A DNA stretch of 64,000 nt from Streptomyces sp. NBC_00223. GTDB taxonomy: Bacteria; Actinomycetota; Actinomycetes; Streptomycetales; Streptomycetaceae. The translations under genes and the position numbers were made by a program. Location of the stretch: NCBI RefSeq assembly GCF_036199905.1, contig NZ_CP108109.1, forward strand, positions 1,550,001 to 1,614,000. The letters are read 5' to 3'. A model generated the notes under the pieces. That model was not told the origin of the DNA. It saw nothing but the letters and a program-made list of their open reading frames with translations, and ran no database searches. How positions within the stretch are numbered: position 1 is the stretch's first letter; every line of letters begins with the position of its first letter. Shown one piece after another: positions 7,114-15,573 of this stretch.

Positions 7114-8987
7114 CGCGCTATGTGATCATCGGCGCGGGCGCCGTCGGCGTGATCCTCGCCGAGGGCCTGCACCGGGCCGGCGCGCAGGTGCTGCTCGTCG
7201 CCCGTGGCGGCCAGCTCGCCGCGCTGCGCGAGGACCGGCTGCGGCTGGCCCGGCCGGACGGGACGACGACGCTGCGCCTGCCGTACGCCGCAGGCCCCGA
7301 CGAGGTCGCGCTCACCGGGGACGACGTACTGGTCCTGGCGGTGAAGTCGCAGGACGCCGAGCAGACCCTGGCGGACTGGGCGTGGCGCCCGGTGGCCCGC
7401 GCCGACGGCGGCCAGGACACCGCCGCCGCGGCGCTGCCCGTGGTGACGCTCCAGAACGGTCTGGACAGCGAACGGATCGCGCTGCGCCGGTTCGCCGCCG
7501 TACTGGGCGCGGTGGTGTGGGTGCCGGGTGAGCACGTCGAGGCGGGCGTGGTGGTCTCGCCGGCCGCCCCGACCCCGGCGGCGCTGTGGATCGGCCGCTA
7601 CCCCGGCGGCACCGGACACCCCGTGCTGGCGCGGCTGGCCGCCGATCTGTCGGCGGCGTCCTTCGCCGTGCAGATCGTGCCGGACATCATCGCGTGGAAG
7701 ACCGACAAGCTGGCGCTCAACACCGTCAACGCCCTCGACGCGCTCTACCGCCGCAGCCCGCTGCGCGAGCGGGCGGCCGGGCTGCTCGCCGACGAGGCCC
7801 GGGCGGTCTTCGCGCGGGCGGGCCTGCCGGTCGTGGACCGTACCGCCCGTATCACCCAGGACCTGTCCGGCTTCGTCGTCCGGGACGTGCCGGGCCATCC
7901 GCGCGGCGGTACGTCCACCTGGCAGAGCCTGGCCCGGTCGGGCTCCCTCGAAGTGGACTTCCTCAACGGCGAGGTGGTCCTCCAGGCCCGCCTCGCCGGT
8001 ACGGACGCGCCCGCCAACGCCGCGGTGCTGGAACGCCTGCGCCGCGCGGCCCGCGAGGGCACGGCGGCCGGTTCGCTCGGCGACGCCGACCTCGCGGCGA
8101 CCGTACCGGGCCTGCGGCCGCCCGTACTGGTCACGGTCGACGAACTGCGGGCCGAACTCGCGGGCGAGCGGCCCCCGTTGCTGCTCGATGTGCGCTGGGC
8201 GCTCGGCGACCCGGACGGCCGCAAGCACTACGCGGACGCCCACATCCCCGGCGCGCTCTATGTCGACCTGGACACCGAACTCGCCGCCCCCGCGCGGCCG
8301 GAGCTGGGCCGGCACCCGCTGCCCGACCCCGCCGAGCTCCAACGGCACGCCCGCCGCTGGGGAGTCACCGCGCGGCGCCCGGTGGTGGTCTACGACGACG
8401 CCGGCGGCCTGGCCGCCGCCCGCGCCTGGTGGCTGCTGCGCTGGGCGGGCGTGGCGGACGTACGGATTCTGGACGGTTCGCTGGCCGCGTGGCGCGCGGC
8501 GGACGCACCGCTGGGGTCCGGCGAGGAGTACGCCGCCGGGCCCGGCGACATCGTGCTCAGCCCGGGGAGGCTGCCGGTGATCGACGCCGGGCGGGCGGCC
8601 GTACTGCCCGCCGGCGGTGTGCTGCTGGACGCCCGCGCCGGGGAGCGCTACCGCGGCGAGAGCGAGCCGGTCGACCCGCGCGCGGGCCACATTCCCGGCG
8701 CGGTCAGCGCCCCGACCGGCCAGAACCTCGACGCCGACGGCCGCTTCGCCGACGCCGGCCGGCTCCGTGAGCGGTTCGCCGCGCTCGGCGTCGGCCCGGA
8801 GACGGCGGTCGGCGTGTACTGCGGCTCCGGGGTGACGGCCGCACACCAGATCGCCGCCCTCGCCGTCGCGGGCGTCGACGCGGCGCTGTACCCGGGCTCC
8901 TGGTCGGCGTGGTCGTCCGACCCCGGGCGTCCTGCGGCCACCGGTCCCGAACCCGGTACGCCCCAACTCCCAGGGGGAGAGCGATGA
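7110..8987 (+). CDS. Fusion: ketopantoate-reductase-like domain plus tandem rhodanese (mercaptopyruvate sulfurtransferase-like)
   Basis: This is one 625-residue reading frame with two enzymes. Residues 1 to about 325 are a 2-dehydropantoate-2-reductase-like NADP enzyme: dinucleotide loop GAGAVG at 8-13, the active-site lysine region AWKTDKLALNTVNALDALYR (about 195-215) and the acidic substrate segment LEVDFLNGEVV (about 280-290). Residues from about 335 onward are two rhodanese domains. The first carries VVVYDDAGG where a Cys would sit and is probably inactive. The second has CGSGVTA with Cys571, the loop typical of 3-mercaptopyruvate sulfurtransferases. The start GTG overlaps the hydrolase stop, and the stop overlaps the permease start. 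Both halves look catalytically complete; the joint role is unknown. Confidence 0.85.
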   Translation: MTRYVIIGAGAVGVILAEGLHRAGAQVLLVARGGQLAALREDRLRLARPDGTTTLRLPYAAGPDEVALTGDDVLVLAVKSQDAEQTLADWAWRPVARADGGQDTAAAALPVVTLQNGLDSERIALRRFAAVLGAVVWVPGEHVEAGVVVSPAAPTPAALWIGRYPGGTGHPVLARLAADLSAASFAVQIVPDIIAWKTDKLALNTVNALDALYRRSPLRERAAGLLADEARAVFARAGLPVVDRTARITQDLSGFVVRDVPGHPRGGTSTWQSLARSGSLEVDFLNGEVVLQARLAGTDAPANAAVLERLRRAAREGTAAGSLGDADLAATVPGLRPPVLVTVDELRAELAGERPPLLLDVRWALGDPDGRKHYADAHIPGALYVDLDTELAAPARPELGRHPLPDPAELQRHARRWGVTARRPVVVYDDAGGLAAARAWWLLRWAGVADVRILDGSLAAWRAADAPLGSGEEYAAGPGDIVLSPGRLPVIDAGRAAVLPAGGVLLDARAGERYRGESEPVDPRAGHIPGAVSAPTGQNLDADGRFADAGRLRERFAALGVGPETAVGVYCGSGVTAAHQIAALAVAGVDAALYPGSWSAWSSDPGRPAATGPEPGTPQLPGGER

Positions 8988-9925
8988 GTACGAGTGAGAT
9001 CTCCCGGCGGCAGCCGGTCCAGGCGCCGGGCGCCGCCGAGCCGCCGGCCCGGGCGGACAGCTCCGGCGGGGACCCGCCGGCCAAGGAGCCGCACGCGCGG
9101 CGCCCCGACCTGTCGCGGGGCGGCACCGAGACGATCCGCCCGGCCCATGTACGGGCGCGCTGGCACATACCGCGTCCGGTACGCCGCTCCTTCGGTCCGA
9201 TCGGCGCGCTGCTGCTGTGGTGGCTGCTGAGCGCGACCGGGGTCCTCTCCACCGACACGCTGGCCTCCCCGGTGGCGGTCTTCCACAAGGGCTGGGAGCT
9301 GACCGCCGACGGGAAGCTCGGCTCCGCGATCTGGGCGTCGGCCCAGCGGGTGATCGAGGGCTTTGTGATCGGCGCGGTCGCGGGCACCGCGCTGGCCCTG
9401 CTGGCCGGGCTGTTCCGGCTCGGCGAGGACCTGATCGACGCGACCGTCGGCATGCTGCGCGCGCTGCCCTGGGTGGGTCTGATCCCGCTGTTCATCGTGT
9501 GGTTCGGCATCGACGAGCGGCCGAAGATCGCCCTGGTGGTGATCGCGGTGACCTTCCCGCTGTACTTCAACATCTACGCGGGCATCCGCGGTGTCGACCC
9601 GCAACTGGTCGAGGCAGGTGTGGTGCTGGGCCTCAGCCGCTGGGGCCAGATCCGGCACATCGTGCTGCCCGGCGCCCTGCCCGGCGCCCTCGTCGGCCTG
9701 CGGTACGCCCTCGGCAGCGCCTGGCTGGCCCTGGTCTTCGCCGAGCAGATCAACGCGACCAACGGCGTCGGCTTCCTGATGAACAACGCCGAGCAGTTCT
9801 TCCAGACCGACGTGATCGTGGTGTGTCTGGTGGTCTACGCCGTCCTCGGGCTGGTCAGCGATCTGATCGTCCGGCTCGGCACGAAGTATCTGCTGTCCTG
9901 GCGCGCATCCTTCGACGGAGCATGA
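8984..9925 (+). CDS. ssuC: Sulfonate-type ABC transporter permease (SsuC-like)
   Basis: This 313-residue inner-membrane permease belongs to the nitrate/sulfonate/taurine importer family. After a hydrophilic N-terminal extension of about 65 residues come roughly six membrane segments and the EAA loop (VEAGVVLGLSRWGQIRHIVLPGALPG) that docks on the ATPase. The ATG at 8984 overlaps the fusion-gene stop and has GGGGGAGAG as ribosome site. It ends in an ATGA overlap with the ATPase gene, as expected for one transport complex. Substrate choice (alkanesulfonate versus taurine or another anion) comes only from neighbours such as the SsuD-like monooxygenase. Confidence 0.9.
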   Translation: MSTSEISRRQPVQAPGAAEPPARADSSGGDPPAKEPHARRPDLSRGGTETIRPAHVRARWHIPRPVRRSFGPIGALLLWWLLSATGVLSTDTLASPVAVFHKGWELTADGKLGSAIWASAQRVIEGFVIGAVAGTALALLAGLFRLGEDLIDATVGMLRALPWVGLIPLFIVWFGIDERPKIALVVIAVTFPLYFNIYAGIRGVDPQLVEAGVVLGLSRWGQIRHIVLPGALPGALVGLRYALGSAWLALVFAEQINATNGVGFLMNNAEQFFQTDVIVVCLVVYAVLGLVSDLIVRLGTKYLLSWRASFDGA

Positions 9926-10809
9926 CGATGAGCACTGCACAGACCACTCCCCCCGAGGCCGCTTCCGCGCGGGACTCCTCCGCGCAGGCCGTTCCCACGT
10001 CGGCCGTTCCCGCGCCGGCTCCCGGGGACTCGGACACATCGGTCCGGGTCCGCGGCCTGGTACGGGCGTTCGGCCCGCGCCGGGTGATCGACGGGCTCGA
10101 TCTCGACATCGCGCCCGGTGAGTTCGTCGCCCTGCTCGGCCACAGCGGCTGCGGCAAGAGCACGCTGCTGCGGGTGCTGGCCGGCCTCGACCGCGACATC
10201 GAGGGGACGGTCACGGTGCCTCGGCGCCGCGCGGTGGCCTTCCAGGCGCCCCGGCTGCTGCCCTGGAAGCGGGTCTGGCGCAATGTCGTGCTCGGTCTGC
10301 CGGGCCGCGCCGACCGGGCGCTCGCCGAGCGCTATCTCGCCGAGGTCGGGCTGTCGGAACGGGCCTCGGTGTGGCCCAAGACGCTCTCCGGCGGCGAGGC
10401 GCAGCGCGTCTCCCTCGCCCGCGCGCTGGTCCGCAGGCCCGATCTGCTGCTGCTCGACGAGCCGTTCGGCGCGCTCGACGCCCTGACCCGGGTCAAAGCA
10501 CAGCAGTTGGTGGGCGAGCTGTGGATCCGGCACAACTGCGGGGTCCTGCTGGTCACCCACGACGTGGAGGAGGCCGTGCTCCTCGCGGACCGGGTGCTGG
10601 TGATGAAGGACGGCGCGATCGCCCACGAGGCGGTGGTCGGCCTGCCCCGGCCCCGGGACATCGCCTCCCCCGCCTTCGTGGCGCTGCGCACCGAACTGCT
10701 CGGCCGGCTCGGAGTGGGCCCCGGCACCGCGCCGGACGCCACGGGCCTCGCCGAGGACGGTACAGCCACCGACGCGGTCTCCGACCCGGGCCCCGCAGCC
10801 GCCGCTTGA
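9922..10809 (+). CDS. ssuB: Sulfonate-type ABC transporter ATP-binding protein (SsuB-like)
   Basis: This 295-residue ATPase powers the neighbouring permease. It has Walker A GHSGCGKST (residues 73-81), the Q-loop region AVAFQAPRLLPWKRVWRNV, signature LSGGEAQR near 155, Walker B LLLLDEPFGALD near 175 and the switch His in LLVTHDVEEAVLLADRV. An extra 40-residue Ala/Pro/Ser-rich head and a C-terminal tail flank the standard domain. The start used is the ATG at 9922 that overlaps the permease stop; the ATG at 9928 is a possible alternative. Confidence 0.92.
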   Translation: MTMSTAQTTPPEAASARDSSAQAVPTSAVPAPAPGDSDTSVRVRGLVRAFGPRRVIDGLDLDIAPGEFVALLGHSGCGKSTLLRVLAGLDRDIEGTVTVPRRRAVAFQAPRLLPWKRVWRNVVLGLPGRADRALAERYLAEVGLSERASVWPKTLSGGEAQRVSLARALVRRPDLLLLDEPFGALDALTRVKAQQLVGELWIRHNCGVLLVTHDVEEAVLLADRVLVMKDGAIAHEAVVGLPRPRDIASPAFVALRTELLGRLGVGPGTAPDATGLAEDGTATDAVSDPGPAAAA

Positions 10810-10889
10810 CACCCCCGAGGCGGCGGGCCGACCGCCGCCCGCGTACCCCAGAACCACGCTCCAGGCGCCACCCGACCAGAGGAAAGCCC

Positions 10890-11915
10890 ATGTCCCGCCC
10901 TGTCCCGCGGCTGATCGCCGCGCTCTGCGCCACCGTCGTCCTGTCCTTCCCGCTGGCGGCCTGCGGCGACGGCTCGCCGAAGAAGGAGGCCGCGGCGCCC
11001 GCCGCGTCCGACGGCGGCGCCCCCGACCTGTCCGGCGTCACCCTCACCCTGGGCGACCAGGCCAACGGCCTCCAGACCCTGCTGACCGCCGCCGGCACCC
11101 TCAAGGACGCGCCCTACAAGGTCAAGTGGGCCGAGTTCCAGGGCGCAGCGCCGCTGTTCCAGGCGATGCAGAGCGGAAAGGTCGACACCGGCACCGCCGC
11201 CGACCTGCCCACCCTCCAGGCCATCAGCGGCGGTCTGAAGATCAAGCTGGTCGCCGCCGCCACCTCCAACGGCTCCGGCACGGCGATCATCACGCGCAAG
11301 GACTCGCCGGTGAAGACGGTCGCCGACCTCAAGGGCAGGACGGTGGTGGTCTCCTCGGCCCGGGGCAGCATCGCCGAATACCTGCTGGCCAGGGTCCTCA
11401 CCGACGCCGGGCTGAAGTACAGCGACGTGAAGGTGCAGTATCTGCTGCCCACCGCCGCCCAGGCGGCGTTCAACGCCGGGAAGATCCAGATCTGGGCGAC
11501 CTTCGGCATCTACCAGGACATCGCCGTGCAGAAGGGCGCGCGGATCGTGGTCGACGGCCGCGACGGGCGCACGAGCGGCGTCGGCTTCCTGTCCGCCGCG
11601 CAGTCCTCGATCGCCGATCCGGCCCGCAAGGCCGCCATCGCGGACTTCCTGAACCGGCTGGCCGCGGCCTACGCGTGGACGACCGCGCACAGGGAGCAGT
11701 ACGCCCAGGTCTTCGCGGAGAAGAACGGCGTGCCCGCCGACGTCGCCACGACCGTCACCTCCCAGGGGGCGAATTCCCTCCAGCCGGTCTCACCCACCCT
11801 CACCGCGAAGGTGCAGGACGTCTCCGACCTGATGAGCGGGATCGGCTCGCTGCCCACCGACGTGCGGGTCGCCGACACGGTCGACACCTCCCTGTACCCG
11901 CACGCCGCCGGCTGA
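10890..11915 (+). CDS. Sulfonate ABC transporter substrate-binding lipoprotein 1
   Basis: This 341-residue periplasmic-type binding protein is anchored as a lipoprotein: a basic and hydrophobic signal peptide ends in the lipobox PLAAC with Cys25. The fold is that of the SsuA/NMT1 family, with typical lines such as DLKGRTVVVSSARGSIAEYLL and AFNAGKIQIWATFGIYQDIA. The ATG at 10890 is preceded by AGAGGAAAG. It delivers an organosulfur compound to the adjacent permease. A related binding protein lies 1.3 kb downstream, so one transporter appears to be served by two receptors. Confidence 0.9.
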   Translation: MSRPVPRLIAALCATVVLSFPLAACGDGSPKKEAAAPAASDGGAPDLSGVTLTLGDQANGLQTLLTAAGTLKDAPYKVKWAEFQGAAPLFQAMQSGKVDTGTAADLPTLQAISGGLKIKLVAAATSNGSGTAIITRKDSPVKTVADLKGRTVVVSSARGSIAEYLLARVLTDAGLKYSDVKVQYLLPTAAQAAFNAGKIQIWATFGIYQDIAVQKGARIVVDGRDGRTSGVGFLSAAQSSIADPARKAAIADFLNRLAAAYAWTTAHREQYAQVFAEKNGVPADVATTVTSQGANSLQPVSPTLTAKVQDVSDLMSGIGSLPTDVRVADTVDTSLYPHAAG

Positions 11916-11976
11916 CGTCCCCGCCCGACCGAGGTCTCCCGCCCGACACCCCCGACCCACCGATTCGGAGCAGGCC

Positions 11977-13104
11977 ATGCCCGTCGAGTTCATCAGCGCC
12001 ACCCACACCACCAACGTCACCGAGGCCACCGGGCCGGGCCGGCACACCGGTTTCGACGTCGACTACACCCGCCGTTTCGTACGGGCGCTGGACGACGGCG
12101 GCTTCGACTGGACGCTCGTCGCCTACAGCTCGGCCAGTGTCGACGCCGAACAATTGGCCCAGTTCGTCGTGAACAACTCCGAGCGGATCAAGCCGATGCT
12201 CGCGCACCGGCCCGGCTTCGTCTTCCCCACCCGGGTCGCCAAGGCACTCGCCACGATCGACCGGATCGGCAGGGGACGGATCGGACTGCACATCATCTCC
12301 GGCGGCAACGACACCGAACAGGCCCGCGAGGGCGACTACTTGACGAAGAGTCAGCGCTACGACAGGTCCGAGGAGTTCATCCAGGTCCTGCGCAAGGTGT
12401 GGTCGGCGACCGGGCCGATCAGCCACGAGGGCACGTACTACAAGTTCGAGGACTTCTCGACCGGCATCAAGCCCTACGGCGACACCATCCCCATCTCGGT
12501 GGGCGGTTCGTCGCAGGAGGCGTACCGGGTGGGCGGCCGGCAGGGCGACATCTTCGGTCTGTGGGGCGAGCCGCTCAAGGAGACCGCCGAGCAGATCGCG
12601 TCGGTCAACGCGGTCGCCGACGCGGCCGGCCGCCCGCACCCGCGGATCTGGGTGTCCTTCCGTCCGATCGTCGCCGCCACCGATGAACTCGCCTGGGAGA
12701 AGGCCCACCGGATTCTCGGCAAGGTCAAGGAGACCGTCGCGGCGACCCCGGCCGGCTCCCGCTACCCGACGCCCGGCGCCGGCCGGCCCGCCAACGTCGG
12801 CTCGCAGCGGCTGCTCGACGTCGCCGCGCGCGGCGAACTCCACGACCGGGCGCTGTGGACACCGCTGGTGACCGCCACCAACGCGGCGGGCAGCTCCACG
12901 GCGCTGGTGGGCAGTTACGAGACCGTCGCCAAGGCCCTGCTCGACTACGTCGACATCGGCTGCGAGCTGCTGTCGATCCGGGGCTACGACCCGCTCAACG
13001 ACGCGATCGACTACGCCCGTTACGTGCTGCCGCAGGTCCGCCAGGAGCTGGCCCACCGCGCGGCCACCGCAGCTCCCTCGACGCCGCTGGCCGCCACCGG
13101 CTGA
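11977..13104 (+). CDS. ssuD: FMNH2-dependent alkanesulfonate monooxygenase (SsuD-like, LLM class)
   Basis: This 375-residue luciferase-like TIM-barrel flavoenzyme should cleave the carbon-sulfur bond of sulfonates, releasing sulfite and an aldehyde. Supporting stretches are MPVEFISATHT, the segment AHRPGFVFPTRVAKALATID, GRIGLHIISGGND, the Arg/Tyr-containing LTKSQRYDRSEEFIQVL and ISVGGSSQEAYRVGGRQGDIFGLWGEP, all close to SsuD. Length matches the family (about 380). No flavin reductase (SsuE) is present in the operon, so reduced FMN must come from elsewhere. It sits between the two binding-protein genes, which supports organosulfur use. Confidence 0.9.
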   Translation: MPVEFISATHTTNVTEATGPGRHTGFDVDYTRRFVRALDDGGFDWTLVAYSSASVDAEQLAQFVVNNSERIKPMLAHRPGFVFPTRVAKALATIDRIGRGRIGLHIISGGNDTEQAREGDYLTKSQRYDRSEEFIQVLRKVWSATGPISHEGTYYKFEDFSTGIKPYGDTIPISVGGSSQEAYRVGGRQGDIFGLWGEPLKETAEQIASVNAVADAAGRPHPRIWVSFRPIVAATDELAWEKAHRILGKVKETVAATPAGSRYPTPGAGRPANVGSQRLLDVAARGELHDRALWTPLVTATNAAGSSTALVGSYETVAKALLDYVDIGCELLSIRGYDPLNDAIDYARYVLPQVRQELAHRAATAAPSTPLAATG

Positions 13105-13183
13105 CCGCCCGACGCGTACCCGTACCGCCGCCCGCACCACCACACCCGCCTCACTTCGCCGCACTCACCGACAAGGACCGGTC

Positions 13184-14323
13184 ATGCCCAGACAGCACCC
13201 GCACCCCCCGCTCGCGTCCCGCCCGACCCCGCCCGTACGGACCGGCTCCCGGCCGCGGACCGCCGCGCTGGCCGGCGCCCTGGCCGCGCTCGTCCTCCCG
13301 CTCGCCGCCTGCGGCTCCTCGTCGAACGACTCGTCCAAGGCGGCGGACTCCGACGCCAAGCCGTCGGTGAGCGCCGCCGCAGACGCCGCCAAGGACATCG
13401 ACCTGTCCTCGGTCACCCTCCAGGTGGGCCAGACCGGCTGGGCCCAGCTCCAGGGCGCGCTCAAGCTCGCCGGGCTGGACAACACGCCGTACAAGGTCAA
13501 GTGGCCGGTCTTCCCCGGCGGCGACAAGCAGCTCCAGGCCCTCCAGGGCGGCGCCCTCGACGCGGCGCTCACCAGCGACATCCCGCCGGTGTTCGCGGCG
13601 GCGGGCCCGGCCCCCAAGTGGCGGGTGGTGGCGATCGAGCGGAACAGCACCACGCTGCAGAACGTCCTGGCGGGCAAGAACTCGGGGCTGACCTCCATCG
13701 CCCAGCTCAAGGGCAAGAAGGTCGGCTACGTCCCGGCGACCACCGCGCAGTTCTTCCTCTACAAGCTGCTGGTGCAGAACGGCCTCCAGTGGAGCGACAT
13801 CGACGCGGTGCAGCTCACCCCGCAGGCGGGTGTGGCCGCGCTGTCCAGCGGATCGGTCGACGCCCTTGCCACGTACGGCACTTCGGTCATCGCGCTGAAG
13901 CAGAAGGGCGCGACCGTGATCGGCTCCGGGGAGGACATCCTGTCCGGGAACTTCCCCTGGGAGGCGTCCACGGCTCTGCTGGCCGACCCCGCCAAGTCGG
14001 CGGCCCTGGTGGACCTGCTGGGCCGGGTCGACAAGGCGTTCGCGTACATCCGCGACGGCCACGAGGCCGACTTCGCGAAGGTCACCGCCGACGCGACCGT
14101 GCAGCCGGTGGCGCAGGCGCTCAGCCAGCTCCAGGCGAACGAGAAGCAGACGCCCAGCCGGATCGTGCCGGGCGCCGCCGACGCGATCGCCAAGGAGCAG
14201 GACGTGGCCGACACCTTCGCCCAGCTCGGGGTGCTGCCGAAGAAGGTCGACGTGGCGTCGTACTGGACCGACGCGCTGACCGCGTCCCTCACGGCCGCGA
14301 TCCCCGCGACGGCCGCCAAGTGA
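13184..14323 (+). CDS. Sulfonate ABC transporter substrate-binding lipoprotein 2
   Basis: This is a second SsuA-like binding protein of 379 residues with a long cytoplasmic head, a hydrophobic core and lipobox LAAC (Cys43). It shares the pattern of the first one: VTLQVGQTGWAQLQGALKLAGL, QALQGGALDAALTSDIPPVFAA and QLKGKKVGYVPATTAQFFLYKLL. Sequence identity to the first looks modest, so it probably binds a different sulfonate rather than being a recent duplicate. Its stop overlaps the GTG start of the flavoenzyme gene that follows. Confidence 0.9.
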   Translation: MPRQHPHPPLASRPTPPVRTGSRPRTAALAGALAALVLPLAACGSSSNDSSKAADSDAKPSVSAAADAAKDIDLSSVTLQVGQTGWAQLQGALKLAGLDNTPYKVKWPVFPGGDKQLQALQGGALDAALTSDIPPVFAAAGPAPKWRVVAIERNSTTLQNVLAGKNSGLTSIAQLKGKKVGYVPATTAQFFLYKLLVQNGLQWSDIDAVQLTPQAGVAALSSGSVDALATYGTSVIALKQKGATVIGSGEDILSGNFPWEASTALLADPAKSAALVDLLGRVDKAFAYIRDGHEADFAKVTADATVQPVAQALSQLQANEKQTPSRIVPGAADAIAKEQDVADTFAQLGVLPKKVDVASYWTDALTASLTAAIPATAAK

Positions 14324-15489
14324 CCGCGCCCACCGTACGGTTGCCGGTGCCCGCACTCGACCGGCTGGACGAGGTCACGGCGGCGCTCGCCACGACGGCC
14401 GCCGAGTACGACCGCAGCGGGGCCTTCCCGCACGCGGCGATCCGGGTGATCCACGACGCCGGGCTGCTCACCGCGGGCGTCGACGCCCGCTACGGCGGCG
14501 CGGGCGCGGGCCCGACCGATCTCGCGCGCATCCTGCTCGCGCTCGGCAGGGGCGACCCGTCGGCCGGGCTGATCACGGCGATGACGCTGCTCCCGCACGC
14601 CTTCCAGGCGCGGCGGCCGTGGCCGGAGGAGCTGTACGCGAAGCTGCTCGCGGAGTCGGCGGAGAAGCCCACCCTGCTCAACAACGCCCGTGTGGAGCCG
14701 GAGTTGGGCTCCCCGGCGCGCGGCGGACTGCCGGCGACGCTGGCCCGGCGGACGGCGGACGGCTGGTCGGTCAGCGGCCGCAAGCGGTTCGTGACGGGCG
14801 CGGAGGGGCTGAGTTACTTCCTGGTGTGGGCGGCCACCGACGAACCCGTCCCGCGTGTCGGCACGTTCGTGCTGCCCGCCGAGTCGCCCGGGATCGAAGT
14901 CGTGCCCACCTGGCGGCAGTTGGGCCTTCGTGCCAGCGGCAGCCACGACGTGGTCCTCACCGAGGTCGAGATCCCGGCCGGCCATGTCCTGGACATCACC
15001 GAGCACGGCCCGCGCGCCCAGCAGGACAACCTCGCGGCCGGCGCCGTGCACCTGCTGCTGTCCGCGCTCTACATCGGGGTGGCCCGGGCCGCGCAGAGCA
15101 GTGTGCACCGGTTCGCCCACGAGCGGGTGCCCGCCAACCTCGGCCGTCCGCTGGCCACCACCGACCGTTTCAAGCAGACGGCGGGCGAGATCGAGACGCT
15201 GCTGTCGACCGCCGAGCAGCTGGTATTCGGCGCGACCGCCCGGCTCGACCGGGGCGAACCGGTCGCGGGCGCCGAGGCGTTGGCCGCGAAGGTCGTGGTG
15301 GTCCGCCAGATCACCGCGGCCGTCCAGACCGGTCTGCGGCTGCTGGGCAACCCCGGTCTGTCGCAGGACAACCCGCTGGAACGCCACTTCCGCGACATCC
15401 AGTCGGCCGGCGTCCACGCTCCCCAGGAGGACACCGCGCTGCTGGACATCGGCGCGGCGGTGCTGGCCGCCGCGGCGCCGGGCGCGTGA
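14320..15489 (+). CDS. Acyl-CoA-dehydrogenase-fold flavoprotein monooxygenase (SfnB/DszC-like)
   Basis: This 389-residue flavoprotein has the acyl-CoA dehydrogenase architecture: a helical N-domain, the beta-domain segment VSGRKRFVTGAEGLSYFLVWAA, and a C-terminal helical bundle. In sulfur-scavenging operons such proteins (SfnB, DszC, SoxC type) are usually flavin-dependent monooxygenases acting on sulfur compounds rather than dehydrogenases, and the location here supports that. It starts at a GTG overlapping the upstream stop (GTGA) and is the last gene of the operon. Its substrate is not determined. It would share a reduced-flavin supply with the SsuD-like enzyme. Confidence 0.85.
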   Translation: MTAPTVRLPVPALDRLDEVTAALATTAAEYDRSGAFPHAAIRVIHDAGLLTAGVDARYGGAGAGPTDLARILLALGRGDPSAGLITAMTLLPHAFQARRPWPEELYAKLLAESAEKPTLLNNARVEPELGSPARGGLPATLARRTADGWSVSGRKRFVTGAEGLSYFLVWAATDEPVPRVGTFVLPAESPGIEVVPTWRQLGLRASGSHDVVLTEVEIPAGHVLDITEHGPRAQQDNLAAGAVHLLLSALYIGVARAAQSSVHRFAHERVPANLGRPLATTDRFKQTAGEIETLLSTAEQLVFGATARLDRGEPVAGAEALAAKVVVVRQITAAVQTGLRLLGNPGLSQDNPLERHFRDIQSAGVHAPQEDTALLDIGAAVLAAAAPGA

Positions 15490-15499
15490 ACAAGGCGCG

Positions 15500-15562
15500 G
15501 CGGCGGGACCGGCCTCCCCCGGCGGCGGGCGGTCCGCGGCGGGACCGGCCTCCCCCGGCGGC
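15500..15562. repeat. Tandem 36-bp repeat after the sulfur operon
   Basis: A 27-bp unit beginning GCGGCGGGACCGGCCTCCCC occurs at 15500-15526 and again at 15536-15562 (period 36). It begins 11 bp after the stop of the last operon gene and lies between convergent genes. No uridine run follows, so terminator function is uncertain. Confidence 0.8.
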
Positions 15563-15573
15563 CGGCTCCGGGC

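Noticed and set aside
6234..8966. A 910-codon open frame on the minus strand across the hydrolase and fusion genes, with Ser/Ala/Thr repeats
   Set aside because: It is the antisense of the Ala-Glu-Pro repeats and of two well-supported genes; long open antisense frames are expected at this GC content. It has no domain match or ribosome site.
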